Source of the DNA: Sphingomonas anseongensis
GTDB lineage: Bacteria > Pseudomonadota > Alphaproteobacteria > Sphingomonadales > Sphingomonadaceae
Assembly (NCBI RefSeq): GCF_023516495.1
Contig: NZ_JAMGBC010000001.1
Location: forward strand, 1,054,001-1,118,000
Direction: 5' to 3'
DNA: 64,000 nucleotides
Part shown: piece by piece, positions 51,719-61,924 of the stretch
Layout of the letters: the number at the start of each line of letters is the position of its first letter
Position numbering within the stretch: the stretch's first letter is position 1
Program-made: the position numbers and the translations under genes
Notes under the pieces: model-generated
The model's database searches: none
Told to the model about the DNA's origin: nothing
Seen by the model: only the letters and a program-made list of their open reading frames with translations

Positions 51719-52006
51719 ATGGGTTTCAGGCCGCTTCATGACCGAGTCCTCGTCCGCCGCGTCGAGGCCGATGAAAAGACCGCCGGCGGGATCATCATCC
51801 CCGATACCGCCAAGGAAAAGCCGCAGGAAGGCGAAGTCATCTCCGTCGGAACCGGTGCTCGCGCCGACGACGGCAAGGTCACGCCGCTGGACGTCAAGGC
51901 CGGCGACAAGATCCTGTTCGGCAAATGGTCGGGCACCGAGGTGAAGATCGACGGTGAAGACCTCATCATCATGAAGGAAAGCGACATCCTCGGGATCGTC
52001 GGCTGA
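51719..52006 (+). CDS. groES: co-chaperonin GroES
   Basis: This 95-residue heptameric lid of the GroEL chamber opens [22 protein letters not shown], quoted from residue 3, with the mobile loop around [20 protein letters not shown] and the roof hairpin further on. ATG 51719 follows GAGAGGGG. The upstream 32 codons of the open frame overlap the CIRCE operator and are not coding. It is under HrcA-type heat-shock control and is co-transcribed with groEL. Confidence 0.98.
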   Translation: MGFRPLHDRVLVRRVEADEKTAGGIIIPDTAKEKPQEGEVISVGTGARADDGKVTPLDVKAGDKILFGKWSGTEVKIDGEDLIIMKESDILGIVG

Positions 52007-52048
52007 CCTTCGCAACGCAGTTCATTCATTCTTAAAACGGAAAGGTAG

Positions 52049-53695
<1,647 letters not shown>

Positions 53696-53716
53696 GTCCT
53701 TCGCTCAACCAAAAAG

Positions 53717-53750
53717 AAGGGCCGGAGGAGCGATCCTCCGGCCCTTTTTT
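53717..53750 (+). terminator. Rho-independent terminator of groESL
   Basis: AAGGGCCGGAGGA pairs with TCCTCCGGCCCTT around GCGA in a perfect 13-bp stem, followed by an unbroken run of T to 53750. Confidence 0.95.
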
Positions 53751-53767
53751 GTTGCACTGAGACCGCC

Positions 53768-55225
53768 TCAGCTCGCCAGGTCTTTGACCATCCGTTCCCA
53801 GTGCAGGATGTTGTCCCACAGCGACTGCACGGGGATCCGCTCGTCCTTCCCATGCGCTCGCTCGTCGTCCGGCGAAACGCCCCATTGGCCGTCGACTCCA
53901 TAGACCGGCATTCCGCGCGCGCGGAACTCCAGGCCGTCGGTGGCACCGGTGCTCATCTGCGGGATGATCGGGACGCCCGGGAAGCGCGCGTGGACCGCGT
54001 CGGTATAGGCTTTGACAATGTCGGGCCGAAGCGGTGACACGGGCGTCGGCCGGCCGGCGTCGGGATAAGGCGTGACTTCGACGTTCGGTCCGACCGCTTG
54101 CTTCAGCTCAGCCTCGACCGCCTTGGGCTCGACTCCCGGCATGATCCGGCAATTGACCGTCGCTTCGGCAAGCTGTGGAAGCGCATTCTCCGCGTGGCCA
54201 CCCTTGAGCATCGTCGCGACGCAGCGGGTGCGGGTCACCCCGACTTCGAGCGGATTGGCCTCGATGATGTCCGCGGCCGCTCCGTCATTCGGGTTGGCAA
54301 GCCAGGCCCGCATCGCATTGCCGAGCTCGGTCGGCCCCTCCTGCTGGGCCCGGGCGGTGAAATAGGCGCGCGTCGTTTCCGTCAGCATCGGCGTGAACCG
54401 GTGCGCCTCCAGCTTCTTGAGCGCGTCCGCAAGCTGGTAGATTGCGTTGTCGGGCCGCGGCCGCGAGCTGTGGCCGCCTGGATTGTGCACCCGAAAATAA
54501 TAGCTCTGGAACGTCTTTTCAGAAGTCTGGATTCCGAAGCCCAGCGGCGCTCCGTCGCGGGTGAAGGCCCCGCCGCCGGCATCGGCGTTGAGGACGAACT
54601 CCGCTTCAGTCCACTTGCGCCAGTCGGTCGCTCCGAGCTCGGCGCCCCTGCCCTGCGTTTCCTCGTCGCCAGTGAACTGGATGACGATATCGCGGTCTGG
54701 CTTGAAGCCGGACTGGCGAAGCTTCATCAGCGCGACCATCGCCGGCACCAGCCCGCCCTTGTCGTCGCCGCTTCCGCGTCCGTAGAAATATCCGTCCTTT
54801 TCCACCAACGTGAACGGATCGGTCGTCCAGTCGCTCGGAAGCGCCTCGACGACATCCATATGCGCGATGATCAGCATCGGCTTGTGCTTGGGCGTTCCGG
54901 CCGCCGGCCAGCGCGCGATCAGCGCCGCCGTCTGCTTGTCGTTCGCCGATTCATAGGGAAGCACGTGAATGTCGTCGGCTGACCAGCCCGCGGCCTTCAG
55001 TTGGTCTGCGAGATAGGCTGCGAGCTTCGGCACGTTGTGCCGTCCCGCGACGGTCGGCGTTTCAACCGCCGTCTTGTAGATCTCGCGCGCCTTCTGCTCC
55101 CAGACCGGCGGAAGCTTCGGCGCTTTGGCCAAAGTCGCTGGCGGCGGCGAATTGATCGCAATGGTCGGGGCCTGCGCAAGCGCAGTGCAGGATATGCAGG
55201 CGAGCAGGACGGCAAGGCGGCGCAT
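53768..55225 (-). CDS. exported M20 family metallopeptidase
   Basis: This 485-residue M20 enzyme has a signal peptide (MRRLAVLLACISCTALAQA). Metal and catalytic landmarks are IIAHMDVVEA (HxD near 125), GRGSGDDKGGL (bridging Asp), FTGDEETQGRG (general base and ligand Glu) and a late His in DDERAHGKDERIP. It resembles periplasmic dipeptidases or peptidases of the M20 carnosinase-like branch seen in sphingomonads. ATG 55225 is chosen because it starts the signal peptide. It differs from the cytosolic M20 at 590. Confidence 0.9.
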   Translation of the reverse strand: MRRLAVLLACISCTALAQAPTIAINSPPPATLAKAPKLPPVWEQKAREIYKTAVETPTVAGRHNVPKLAAYLADQLKAAGWSADDIHVLPYESANDKQTAALIARWPAAGTPKHKPMLIIAHMDVVEALPSDWTTDPFTLVEKDGYFYGRGSGDDKGGLVPAMVALMKLRQSGFKPDRDIVIQFTGDEETQGRGAELGATDWRKWTEAEFVLNADAGGGAFTRDGAPLGFGIQTSEKTFQSYYFRVHNPGGHSSRPRPDNAIYQLADALKKLEAHRFTPMLTETTRAYFTARAQQEGPTELGNAMRAWLANPNDGAAADIIEANPLEVGVTRTRCVATMLKGGHAENALPQLAEATVNCRIMPGVEPKAVEAELKQAVGPNVEVTPYPDAGRPTPVSPLRPDIVKAYTDAVHARFPGVPIIPQMSTGATDGLEFRARGMPVYGVDGQWGVSPDDERAHGKDERIPVQSLWDNILHWERMVKDLAS

Positions 55226-55281
55226 GATGGTGAATCTCCCCTGGAATAAGTGGCGGAAAGCTACGCGTCCCGCGCAGCCCG

Positions 55282-56091
55282 TCAAGCAGCCGCTTGTTCG
55301 GCGTCCTCGGCGCCTCGCCTGGCGCCAATCGCCACAACCGCGACGAGAACGACAGCGAGGCACAGTGAAGCAACCGGCCGCGACAGGTCGAGGCCGCCCT
55401 TCGAGAAGGGCTTGTCGAGAAAGTCGCCCACCGTGGCTCCGAGCGGACGGGTAAGGATGAAGGCTGCCCAGAAAAGGGCAGTGCGGTTGACCCGGGTCGA
55501 AAAGTACAGGGTGGCAACGACCGCAATCGCCCCACCGAATAGTGCGGCCCCGCCCAGGTACCCAAGGCCGCCATCGTCGGCGGCCCAATCACCAAGCGCC
55601 GTGCCTAGCGTCTGGCTGAAAGTGATCGTCATCCAGTAGAAAAGTTCGGTACGGCCGCTCACCACATGCGTCGAAGACACCCGGCCTTCGACCAGCTTCC
55701 AAAGCGCAAGCGACCCGAGAACCAGCACGAGAAGAACCAGTGAGCCTCCCGCGTAGCCTATCCCCAGCGAGCGGTCGGCAAAATCCGCCAGGGTCGTCCC
55801 GGCCGTTGTCGAAGCAATGATCGTCGCCCAGTAAAGCGCAGGCCGATAGGTTCTGGCTCGCACCTGAAGCGCAACGAGAAGGGCGAGCGCCAGTCCAAAC
55901 AGACCGGTCCCGACGAGATAGCCGTTGATGCCATTCTGGCCGGCCTGTGCGGTCGTCTCGCCAAGCCAGCTCATGCTGACGGTGTCGCCGGCAGTCTCGC
56001 CGAGCGTTGTCGCGAGGATCTTCGCGATCCAGAAGCCAAGCGTGACGGCGGGGACCTTGCTTGGCCCATGCTCGGCGACTTTGACCGTCAA
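55282..56091 (-). CDS. four-repeat integral membrane protein (COG4705-type)
   Basis: This 269-residue membrane protein has about eight predicted helices in four repeated units, each with a conserved T-x-G-x-x-x-x-D core. The cores are KILATTLGETAGD, STTAGTTLADFAD, SQTLGTALGDWAAD and TRPLGATVGDFLD, and helices of Leu/Ile/Val follow each. This pattern matches the uncharacterised membrane-anchored family COG4705. It starts at TTG 56091 (GGGAGA 8 bases before), overlapping the zapE stop as TTGA. The repeated polar residues in membrane segments suggest a transporter, but no substrate is known. Confidence 0.85.
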   Translation of the reverse strand: MTVKVAEHGPSKVPAVTLGFWIAKILATTLGETAGDTVSMSWLGETTAQAGQNGINGYLVGTGLFGLALALLVALQVRARTYRPALYWATIIASTTAGTTLADFADRSLGIGYAGGSLVLLVLVLGSLALWKLVEGRVSSTHVVSGRTELFYWMTITFSQTLGTALGDWAADDGGLGYLGGAALFGGAIAVVATLYFSTRVNRTALFWAAFILTRPLGATVGDFLDKPFSKGGLDLSRPVASLCLAVVLVAVVAIGARRGAEDAEQAAA

Positions 56092-57206
56092 GATTTATTC
56101 TCCCGATCCGTGCCGTGGCCTTTGGCAAGATATTCGACGCTTCGCATCTCCTCGAGGCGGCTTGAGGTCCTCTCGAACTCGAAACGGCCATCGCCCAAAG
56201 GGTACAAGCCGGCCGGCTCGGCATCGGCGGCAGCGAGGAGCTTCACGCGGTGCTCGTACAGCTCGTCCACGAGGGTGACGAAGCGGGCCGCTTCGTTTCG
56301 CATCTCGGGCCCCATGACCGGGATTCCGACGATAATCACGGTGTGGAATCGCTGCGCGATGGCGAGATAGTCAGCCGCTCCGCGCGGCTCTCCGCACAGG
56401 CGCCTGAACGAGAAGACGGCGACTCCCTTGAGGCTCTTGGGCACGTGCAGGCTCCGTCCGCCGCCTACGGGCAGTTCCTCGCTCGGCACCTTGTCGCGGT
56501 TTTCGACTGCATAGTCGGTGAGCTGGAAGAAGGCGCGGCTGAGCGCCTCGGTCGCCTCAGGGCCATTGGGCACATGCCACACCTCGACGCCTGCGAGCCG
56601 GTCGAGCCGGTAATCGGTCGGTCCGTTGACCTCCACCACATCGAAGCGAGTTTCGATCGTCGTGATGAAGGGCAGGAAGAGCTCGCGGTTCAATCCATCC
56701 TTGTAGAGGTCGCTCGGCGGCCTGTTGGACGTTGCGATCACCCGCACCCCGCGCTCGAGCAGCTTCTCGAACAGGCGCGAGAGGATCATCGCGTCGGCGG
56801 CGTTGGTGACCTGCATTTCGTCGAAGCAGAGGAGTTTGGCTTCCTCGGCGATCGCTTCGGCTACGTCCTCGACCGGATCGCCTTCTTCGGTCGCGCGCGC
56901 GGCCTTCAGCCTTTGGTGGGTCTCGAGCATGAAGGCGTGGAAGTGCACGCGGCGCTTGGGCTCCACGTCGATGCTTGCGTAGGCGAGGTCCATCAACATC
57001 GACTTGCCGCGACCTACCCCGCCCCACAGATAGACGCCGGCGAGTGCGGCCTTCGGCTTTCCGAACAGGCCGAGGATGCCGCGGCCGTTGGCCAGCGCCT
57101 GCGCAAGCCGGTCGAGGGCGACGACGGCGCGCTGCTGCGCCGGGTCACCCTTGAGCTCCTGATCCTGGAGTAGCCGCGAGTACGCGTGGCCCACTGGCCC
57201 TGTCAT
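56088..57206 (-). CDS. zapE: AFG1-family ATPase ZapE
   Basis: This 372-residue AAA-like ATPase has Walker A GGVGRGKSM at 62-70, Walker B LLCFDEMQVT, and sensor residues in VRVIATSNRPPSDLYKDGL. ZapE binds FtsZ at the division site in E. coli, and the mitochondrial relative AFG1 aids respiratory-complex assembly and turnover. Sitting in an operon with sdhB fits the second role as well. ATG 57206 overlaps the PaaI stop (ATGA), and the open frame upstream is in another gene. Confidence 0.93.
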   Translation of the reverse strand: MTGPVGHAYSRLLQDQELKGDPAQQRAVVALDRLAQALANGRGILGLFGKPKAALAGVYLWGGVGRGKSMLMDLAYASIDVEPKRRVHFHAFMLETHQRLKAARATEEGDPVEDVAEAIAEEAKLLCFDEMQVTNAADAMILSRLFEKLLERGVRVIATSNRPPSDLYKDGLNRELFLPFITTIETRFDVVEVNGPTDYRLDRLAGVEVWHVPNGPEATEALSRAFFQLTDYAVENRDKVPSEELPVGGGRSLHVPKSLKGVAVFSFRRLCGEPRGAADYLAIAQRFHTVIIVGIPVMGPEMRNEAARFVTLVDELYEHRVKLLAAADAEPAGLYPLGDGRFEFERTSSRLEEMRSVEYLAKGHGTDRENKS

Positions 57207-57688
57207 GCCGGCGCGTTTCGGTCCCGGATGCGCTTCAACGTGCCCGTGAAGCTGTAGCAGGGCTCGCCGTCCTGCCTGACCACGCCCTGCAGGAAGACAT
57301 GCCCGCGCGTCTGCTTCACCAGCTCGACGTGCGCGTCCAGCGGCACCCCGGCCTTGCCGCGCGCGAGGAAATGGGTGGTCATGTCGAGCGTGACGTAGTG
57401 CCCCGACGCCATTCCGGCGCAGCGGCCGCCGGCGAACATGCTCATGTCGATGAAGCTCATCACCGCTCCGCCGTGAATGGAGCCGCCCATGTTCATATGC
57501 GCTTCGGTCGGGAACATGCGGCAGATTCCGCGGCCGGGACCGTCCGGCTTGAACAGCAGCCGCCCGGTCGCGGCGGCGAAGGAGCTCGGGGGAAAATCGC
57601 CCCAGGTGAACCAGCCGGGATTGTCGGCGTCTTCCTTTGCCCCCGACGGCAGGCCGACGTCTTCCATCAGCCCGGAGTCGTCGCTCAA
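57203..57688 (-). CDS. PaaI family thioesterase
   Basis: This 161-residue hotdog thioesterase has the core [18 protein letters not shown], quoted from residue 88, with the conserved HGG and downstream Asp. [16 protein letters not shown] follows. It hydrolyses small acyl-CoA esters. TTG 57688 is proposed as the start because it overlaps the sdhB stop (TTGA) with GGAG upstream, and ATG 57667 is the alternative, seven codons in. It is the second gene of the sdhB operon. Confidence 0.88.
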   Translation of the reverse strand: MSDDSGLMEDVGLPSGAKEDADNPGWFTWGDFPPSSFAAATGRLLFKPDGPGRGICRMFPTEAHMNMGGSIHGGAVMSFIDMSMFAGGRCAGMASGHYVTLDMTTHFLARGKAGVPLDAHVELVKQTRGHVFLQGVVRQDGEPCYSFTGTLKRIRDRNAPA

Positions 57689-58464
57689 GCAGCGCGCTCC
57701 GCGATGAGCTTCTTCGTCTCCGCAATGGCTTTTGCAGGCGAGAGGCCCTTGGGACACACGTTCGCGCAGTTCATGATCGTATGGCACCGATACAGGCGGT
57801 AGGGGTCTTCTAGCTCGTCGAGGCGCTCGCCGGTCGCCTCGTCGCGGCTGTCGGCGATGAAGCGATACGCCTGGAGGAGGACCGCGGGGCCGAGGAACTT
57901 GTCGGCGTTCCACCAATAGCTCGGGCAGCTCGTCGAGCAGCAGAAGCACAGGATGCATTCGTAGAGGCCGTCGAGCTTCGCTCGGTCCGCCGGCGACTGC
58001 AGGCGCTCCTTACCCGACGGAGCGGGGGTCACCGTCTTAAGCCACGGCTGGATCGAAGCATATTGCGCATACTGGTGGGTCAGGTCGGGAACGAGGTCCT
58101 TTACCACCTCCATGTGCGGAAGCGGCGTGATCTGCACTTCGCCTTTGAGATCCTCGATCGGAGTGGTGCAGGCGAGGCCGTTTCGGCCGTCCATGTTCAT
58201 GGCGCACGACCCGCAAATGCCCTCGCGGCACGACCGGCGGAACGTCAGCGTCGGATCGATTTCGTTCTTGATCTTGATGAGCGCGTCGAGGACCATCGGG
58301 CCGCATTTCGACAGGTCGATCGTGTAACGGTCCCAGCGCGGGTTGGCGCTGTTGTCCGGATCGTAGCGATAGACTTTGAACGTCTTCAGCTTCTCACCGG
58401 TCTCCGGCTTGTAGATCCGACCCTTTGTGATCTTGCTGTTCCGCGGAAGCGTGAACTCGGCCAA
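57685..58464 (-). CDS. sdhB: succinate dehydrogenase iron-sulfur subunit
   Basis: This 259-residue subunit carries electrons from the flavoprotein to quinone. The [2Fe-2S] ligands lie in [15 protein letters not shown] with the following CTT. The [4Fe-4S] and [3Fe-4S] ligands are in [14 protein letters not shown] and [17 protein letters not shown]. The start is TTG 58464 with AAGGAG 8 bases upstream, and no ATG fits. sdhA, sdhC and sdhD are not adjacent: the upstream gene is bcp. Confidence 0.95.
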   Translation of the reverse strand: MAEFTLPRNSKITKGRIYKPETGEKLKTFKVYRYDPDNSANPRWDRYTIDLSKCGPMVLDALIKIKNEIDPTLTFRRSCREGICGSCAMNMDGRNGLACTTPIEDLKGEVQITPLPHMEVVKDLVPDLTHQYAQYASIQPWLKTVTPAPSGKERLQSPADRAKLDGLYECILCFCCSTSCPSYWWNADKFLGPAVLLQAYRFIADSRDEATGERLDELEDPYRLYRCHTIMNCANVCPKGLSPAKAIAETKKLIAERAA

Positions 58465-58516
58465 CGCGCTTGCTCCTTCAGGCTTGGGCGGGCGCTATCA
58501 CGGCGGCGCCGCCCTT

Positions 58517-58987
58517 TCAAACGCTGGTGGCTTGTTCGCGAACTGCGGCGAGGACCTCCTGCGCGTGGCCGGGCACCTTCACCTTGCGCCAGCTCCTGAC
58601 GACCTTGCCGTCGGCGGCGATCAGGAAGGTGGAGCGCTCCATCCCCATATATTTGCGCCCGTACATGGACTTCTGGACCCATGTTCCGAACGCGTCGGAG
58701 ATCCGTCCGTCCTCGTCCGATGCGAGCGGCACCTTCAGGTGGTACTTGCCGATGAACTTCTCGTGCTTCTTCATCGGGTCGCGTGAAACTCCGACGACCA
58801 AAGCGCCGGCCTTTTGGAAGTCGGATGTCAGGGCTGTAAAATCCTGGGCCTCGCGGGTGCAGCCGGACGTGTCGTCCTTGGGGTAGAAATAGAGCACGAG
58901 CGGCTTGCCCGGACCGGCGAGATCGATGGTCCGGCCTTCGCTGGTTTCGAGGTCCAGCTTGGGCGCCTTGTCACCGTCAGAAATCAT
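58517..58987 (-). CDS. bcp: peroxiredoxin, Bcp/PrxQ family
   Basis: This 156-residue thiol peroxidase has the peroxidatic cysteine Cys43 in DDTSGCTREAQDF. The usual second cysteine five residues later is replaced (CTREAQ), so the enzyme would be of the 1-Cys subtype. YFYPKDDTSG and the C-terminal ERSTFLIAADG match the family. It reduces peroxides and alkyl hydroperoxides in the cytosol. It directly follows glnE, the ATG being adjacent to the glnE stop. Confidence 0.93.
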   Translation of the reverse strand: MISDGDKAPKLDLETSEGRTIDLAGPGKPLVLYFYPKDDTSGCTREAQDFTALTSDFQKAGALVVGVSRDPMKKHEKFIGKYHLKVPLASDEDGRISDAFGTWVQKSMYGRKYMGMERSTFLIAADGKVVRSWRKVKVPGHAQEVLAAVREQATSV

Positions 58988-61675
58988 TTATGCGCTTCCT
59001 TTCACGCGTTCCCACAGCTTGGAGACGCTCTGGCGCGCTTCGTCGTGGCGGGCAAGGAGGTCGGCCCAACTGTCCGACCCGCAAGCACGCGCCATCAGCT
59101 CGCAACTTTCCTCGCTGGGGCTTGCGGTCTCTGGCGCGAGGAGGCGCAGAGTCACCAGCATTTCAGTTAGCAAATGTTGTGCAGAGATAATATTTTGCTC
59201 AACCAATTCAGCGTCCGCAAGCTGCTTCACGGCGACTTCGAGCCGAGGATCGAGCCCGATCTTGCGGGTCAGCTGGAGCACGTGAATCGCGAATTCCAGG
59301 TCGACCAGCCCGCCTTCGCTGAGCTTTACGTCGAGGGGCCCTGACGGCGCCTTGTGGCGGGCAATTTCGGAACGCATCCTGACCGCGTCCGCGACAACCT
59401 TCGCCGGATCCGCCGGGAGATTGAGGACCTCCGATATCAGCGCGGAGACCGTCGCACGGGCCGATTCGGAGCCATAGACGGGGCGCGCACGCGCCAGCGC
59501 CATATGCTCCCAGGTCCAGGCCTCGCTCCGCTGGTAGTCCGCGAACGCGTCGACCGTCACTACCAGCATACCCTTGGAGCCCTGGGGACGAAGGCGCGTG
59601 TCGACATCGTAGAGCGGCCCTGCGGGCGTGGGAACGCTCAGCGCGGCTGTCACCCGGTTGGCCAGCCGGTTGAAGTAATTGGCCGGACCGAGCGGCTTCG
59701 GTCCAACCGACTGTTCCGCTTCGGGCTGGGTGAACAGGTAGATGATGTCGAGGTCGGAAGCGTTGGTGAGCACCTCGCCTCCAAGGCGCCCGAGACCAAT
59801 GATGACGAGCTCGGCTCCGGGGAACTTGCCGTGCGCCTCCTCGAATTCCGCAACCGTCGCATCGGCGAGCGCGACCAGCGTACCTTCGGCAACGCGTGCA
59901 TAGCCACGCCCGACGGTCAGCGGGTCCTCACGAAGGTCGATTAGCTGCACGCCGAGAGCAAAGCGGCGATCGTTGATGGTTCTGCGGGCGCGGTCGATCG
60001 CCACCTCATAGGGCTGGCCGCGTATCTCTTCCTTGAGGAAAGCCGCGAAATCCGAAGCGCTCGGCACCGGATCGAAGCATGAGGAATCCAGTAACGAGTC
60101 GAGGAGTGCCGGGCGCCGGGCAAGCAGCTCCGAGAGTGCCGGAGCATGGGCGAGGATTCGTGCCACGAGCGTGGTCAGCCCGGGCCTTGCCTCCAGCAGC
60201 CGGTAGAGGTTCACTCCGCTCGGGATTCGCTCGATCACGTCGGCCAGGCGGTTGAGCGCTCGCATCGGGTCGGCGCTCGTCGCAATCGCCTCGATCAGCG
60301 CGGGAAGCATGGCCTCGAACGCCTGCTTCGCCGCAGCAGACCGTAGCGACCGGGGCCGACCGGACCGCCATTCCGTCACCCGGCGGACAGCTGACTCGGC
60401 GTCTGGAAAACCCAGCTTCTCCAGGTCCGAGCGCAACGCGTCGGGATTTGCCGGAAGCCGCGCCGAATTCCCGCCCGCAAGTTCGTCGAACGCGGCGCCG
60501 ACACGTTCGACGGAAGGACCAAGCCAGTCGAGGAGCTCGTCGCCTGCCTGGAAGCCGTGCAGCCGGGCAACGTTCGTCAGACCCTCCTCGCCCGGCGGAA
60601 GCAGGTGGGTCTGCTGGTCGTCGACCATCTGCACCCGGTGCTCCGCCGTGCGAAGCCGGCGGTAAGCCTCGGCAAGGTCGTCGCCGAGCTTCTTCTCCAG
60701 GTGCCCAGCCTTCTGAAGCACCTCGATGGCGTCAAGCGTGGCGCCGGGGCGAAGCTGCGGCTCCCGGCCGCCGTGCACGAGCTGCTGAGCGTGGACGTAG
60801 AATTCCACCTCGCGAATCCCCCCGCGCCCGCGCTTGAGGTCGAAGCCGCGGCCGAATTGCTGGCGGTCGGAATAATGGTCGCGGATCCGTTCGCTGATCG
60901 AGCGCACCTCCTCGATCGCCCCGAAATCCAGTGCGCGCCGCCATACGAACGGCTCGATCGCCGAAAGAAAGGCAGCACCGACCTCGCGGTCGCCGGCGCA
61001 GCAGCGAGCACGGATGAGAGCCGCCCTCTCCCATCCCACTGCCGCCGATTCATAGTAGGAAATGGCCGCATTTACCGGCAGCACGATCGGAGTGACCTCC
61101 GGCGACGGACGAAGCCTGAGGTCCACCCGCTCCACGAATCCGTCCTCGGTCCGCTTCTGGAGCAGTTCGACGAAGCGCCGCCCGATGCGCACGGCCGCGT
61201 CGCCCGGCTCGTCGCGTTCCCGGCGCGGAAGGGTTTTCGGATCGAACAGGAGAAGCAGGTCCACGTCGGAAGAAAAATTGAGCTCCCGGCTGCCGAGCTT
61301 TCCCAGAGCGATCACCGACAGTCCCTGCGGCTCCTCTTCGGGGAAAAGCTCGGCCATTGCCGCTTCCACCGACCGCTGGATCGCGGCGTCAGCGAAATCT
61401 GACAGGAATGCGGTCACTTCGCGAAGAGACAGCTCACCGGAGAGGTCACCGAGCGCGACCGCGAGCGAAAGCGCCCTGCGCCGCCGTCGCAATTCGGCGT
61501 CGACCGTTTTCCCGCCGGTTTCGATTGCCTCTGCAGCAGCCGCTTCAGGCCCCGAGGTGACGAAGCGCTCGACGATGTCCGGCCGCGCCGCGCTCGCTTC
61601 ACGAAGGAAGGGAGCGTGCGCATTCGCCCGTTGGATTGCACCGAGGCGGTCTGGCGATGGTTTGGCGCTCACCAT
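58988..61675 (-). CDS. glnE: bifunctional glutamine synthetase adenylyltransferase/adenylyl-removing enzyme
   Basis: This 895-residue enzyme adds and removes AMP on glutamine synthetase in response to PII. It contains two nucleotidyltransferase domains: the N-terminal one with GSRELNFSSDVDLLLLF near 140 and the C-terminal one with GLGRLGGEVLTNASDLDII near 640, each with the paired Asp of the active site. Each is followed by a helical domain (for example RHKAPSGPLDVKLSEGGL). ATG 61675 is preferred over 61765 because the upstream codons overlap the divergent nepR promoter region. Confidence 0.95.
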   Translation of the reverse strand: MVSAKPSPDRLGAIQRANAHAPFLREASAARPDIVERFVTSGPEAAAAEAIETGGKTVDAELRRRRRALSLAVALGDLSGELSLREVTAFLSDFADAAIQRSVEAAMAELFPEEEPQGLSVIALGKLGSRELNFSSDVDLLLLFDPKTLPRRERDEPGDAAVRIGRRFVELLQKRTEDGFVERVDLRLRPSPEVTPIVLPVNAAISYYESAAVGWERAALIRARCCAGDREVGAAFLSAIEPFVWRRALDFGAIEEVRSISERIRDHYSDRQQFGRGFDLKRGRGGIREVEFYVHAQQLVHGGREPQLRPGATLDAIEVLQKAGHLEKKLGDDLAEAYRRLRTAEHRVQMVDDQQTHLLPPGEEGLTNVARLHGFQAGDELLDWLGPSVERVGAAFDELAGGNSARLPANPDALRSDLEKLGFPDAESAVRRVTEWRSGRPRSLRSAAAKQAFEAMLPALIEAIATSADPMRALNRLADVIERIPSGVNLYRLLEARPGLTTLVARILAHAPALSELLARRPALLDSLLDSSCFDPVPSASDFAAFLKEEIRGQPYEVAIDRARRTINDRRFALGVQLIDLREDPLTVGRGYARVAEGTLVALADATVAEFEEAHGKFPGAELVIIGLGRLGGEVLTNASDLDIIYLFTQPEAEQSVGPKPLGPANYFNRLANRVTAALSVPTPAGPLYDVDTRLRPQGSKGMLVVTVDAFADYQRSEAWTWEHMALARARPVYGSESARATVSALISEVLNLPADPAKVVADAVRMRSEIARHKAPSGPLDVKLSEGGLVDLEFAIHVLQLTRKIGLDPRLEVAVKQLADAELVEQNIISAQHLLTEMLVTLRLLAPETASPSEESCELMARACGSDSWADLLARHDEARQSVSKLWERVKGSA

Positions 61676-61704
61676 TTCGTCTGTGCCCCAATCCGGCAAA
61701 GGAG

Positions 61705-61730
61705 GAAACTTCCCCCCTTGGTCAGTCGTT
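61705..61730 (+). promoter_or_regulatory. weak candidate EcfG promoter of nepR
   Basis: GAAAC at 61705-61709 and CGTT at 61727-61730 are 17 bases apart, resembling GGAAC-N16/17-CGTT with one mismatch in the -35 box. It lies 28 bases before the nepR start. Autoregulation of nepR by EcfG is common in the family, but this match is imperfect. Confidence 0.3.
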
Positions 61731-61758
61731 CTGCTGGGAGATGAAGGTAACAAAGACG

Positions 61759-61917
61759 ATGGCAACGAACGCGATGGACATGGATCGTCGGCCGATCCGT
61801 ATCGACATGCCGCCCGAACATGCGGGCGTCATGCGGGCGCTTCGTCGTGCCTTCCAGGCGGCCGCGAACGAACCGTCGGACCGTGATTTCGCCGAGCTTT
61901 TGCGAAAGTTGAACTAA
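61759..61917 (+). CDS. nepR: anti-sigma factor NepR
   Basis: This 52-residue protein contains the NepR core MPPEHAGVMRALRRAFQAAA, then NEPSDRDFAELLRKLN, two helices that bind the EcfG sigma factor. Under stress, phosphorylated PhyR binds NepR through its sigma-like domain and frees EcfG. ATG 61759 is chosen (AAGG about 11 bases before), and ATG 61741 has an SD-like GGGAG directly adjacent. It is divergent from glnE and converges with ecfG, their stops only 7 bases apart. Confidence 0.85.
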   Translation: MATNAMDMDRRPIRIDMPPEHAGVMRALRRAFQAAANEPSDRDFAELLRKLN

Positions 61918-61924
61918 ACGCGCC

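Noticed and set aside
60448-60837. Plus-strand frames inside glnE
   Set aside because: They are antisense to glnE and lack start signals or similarity to any known family.
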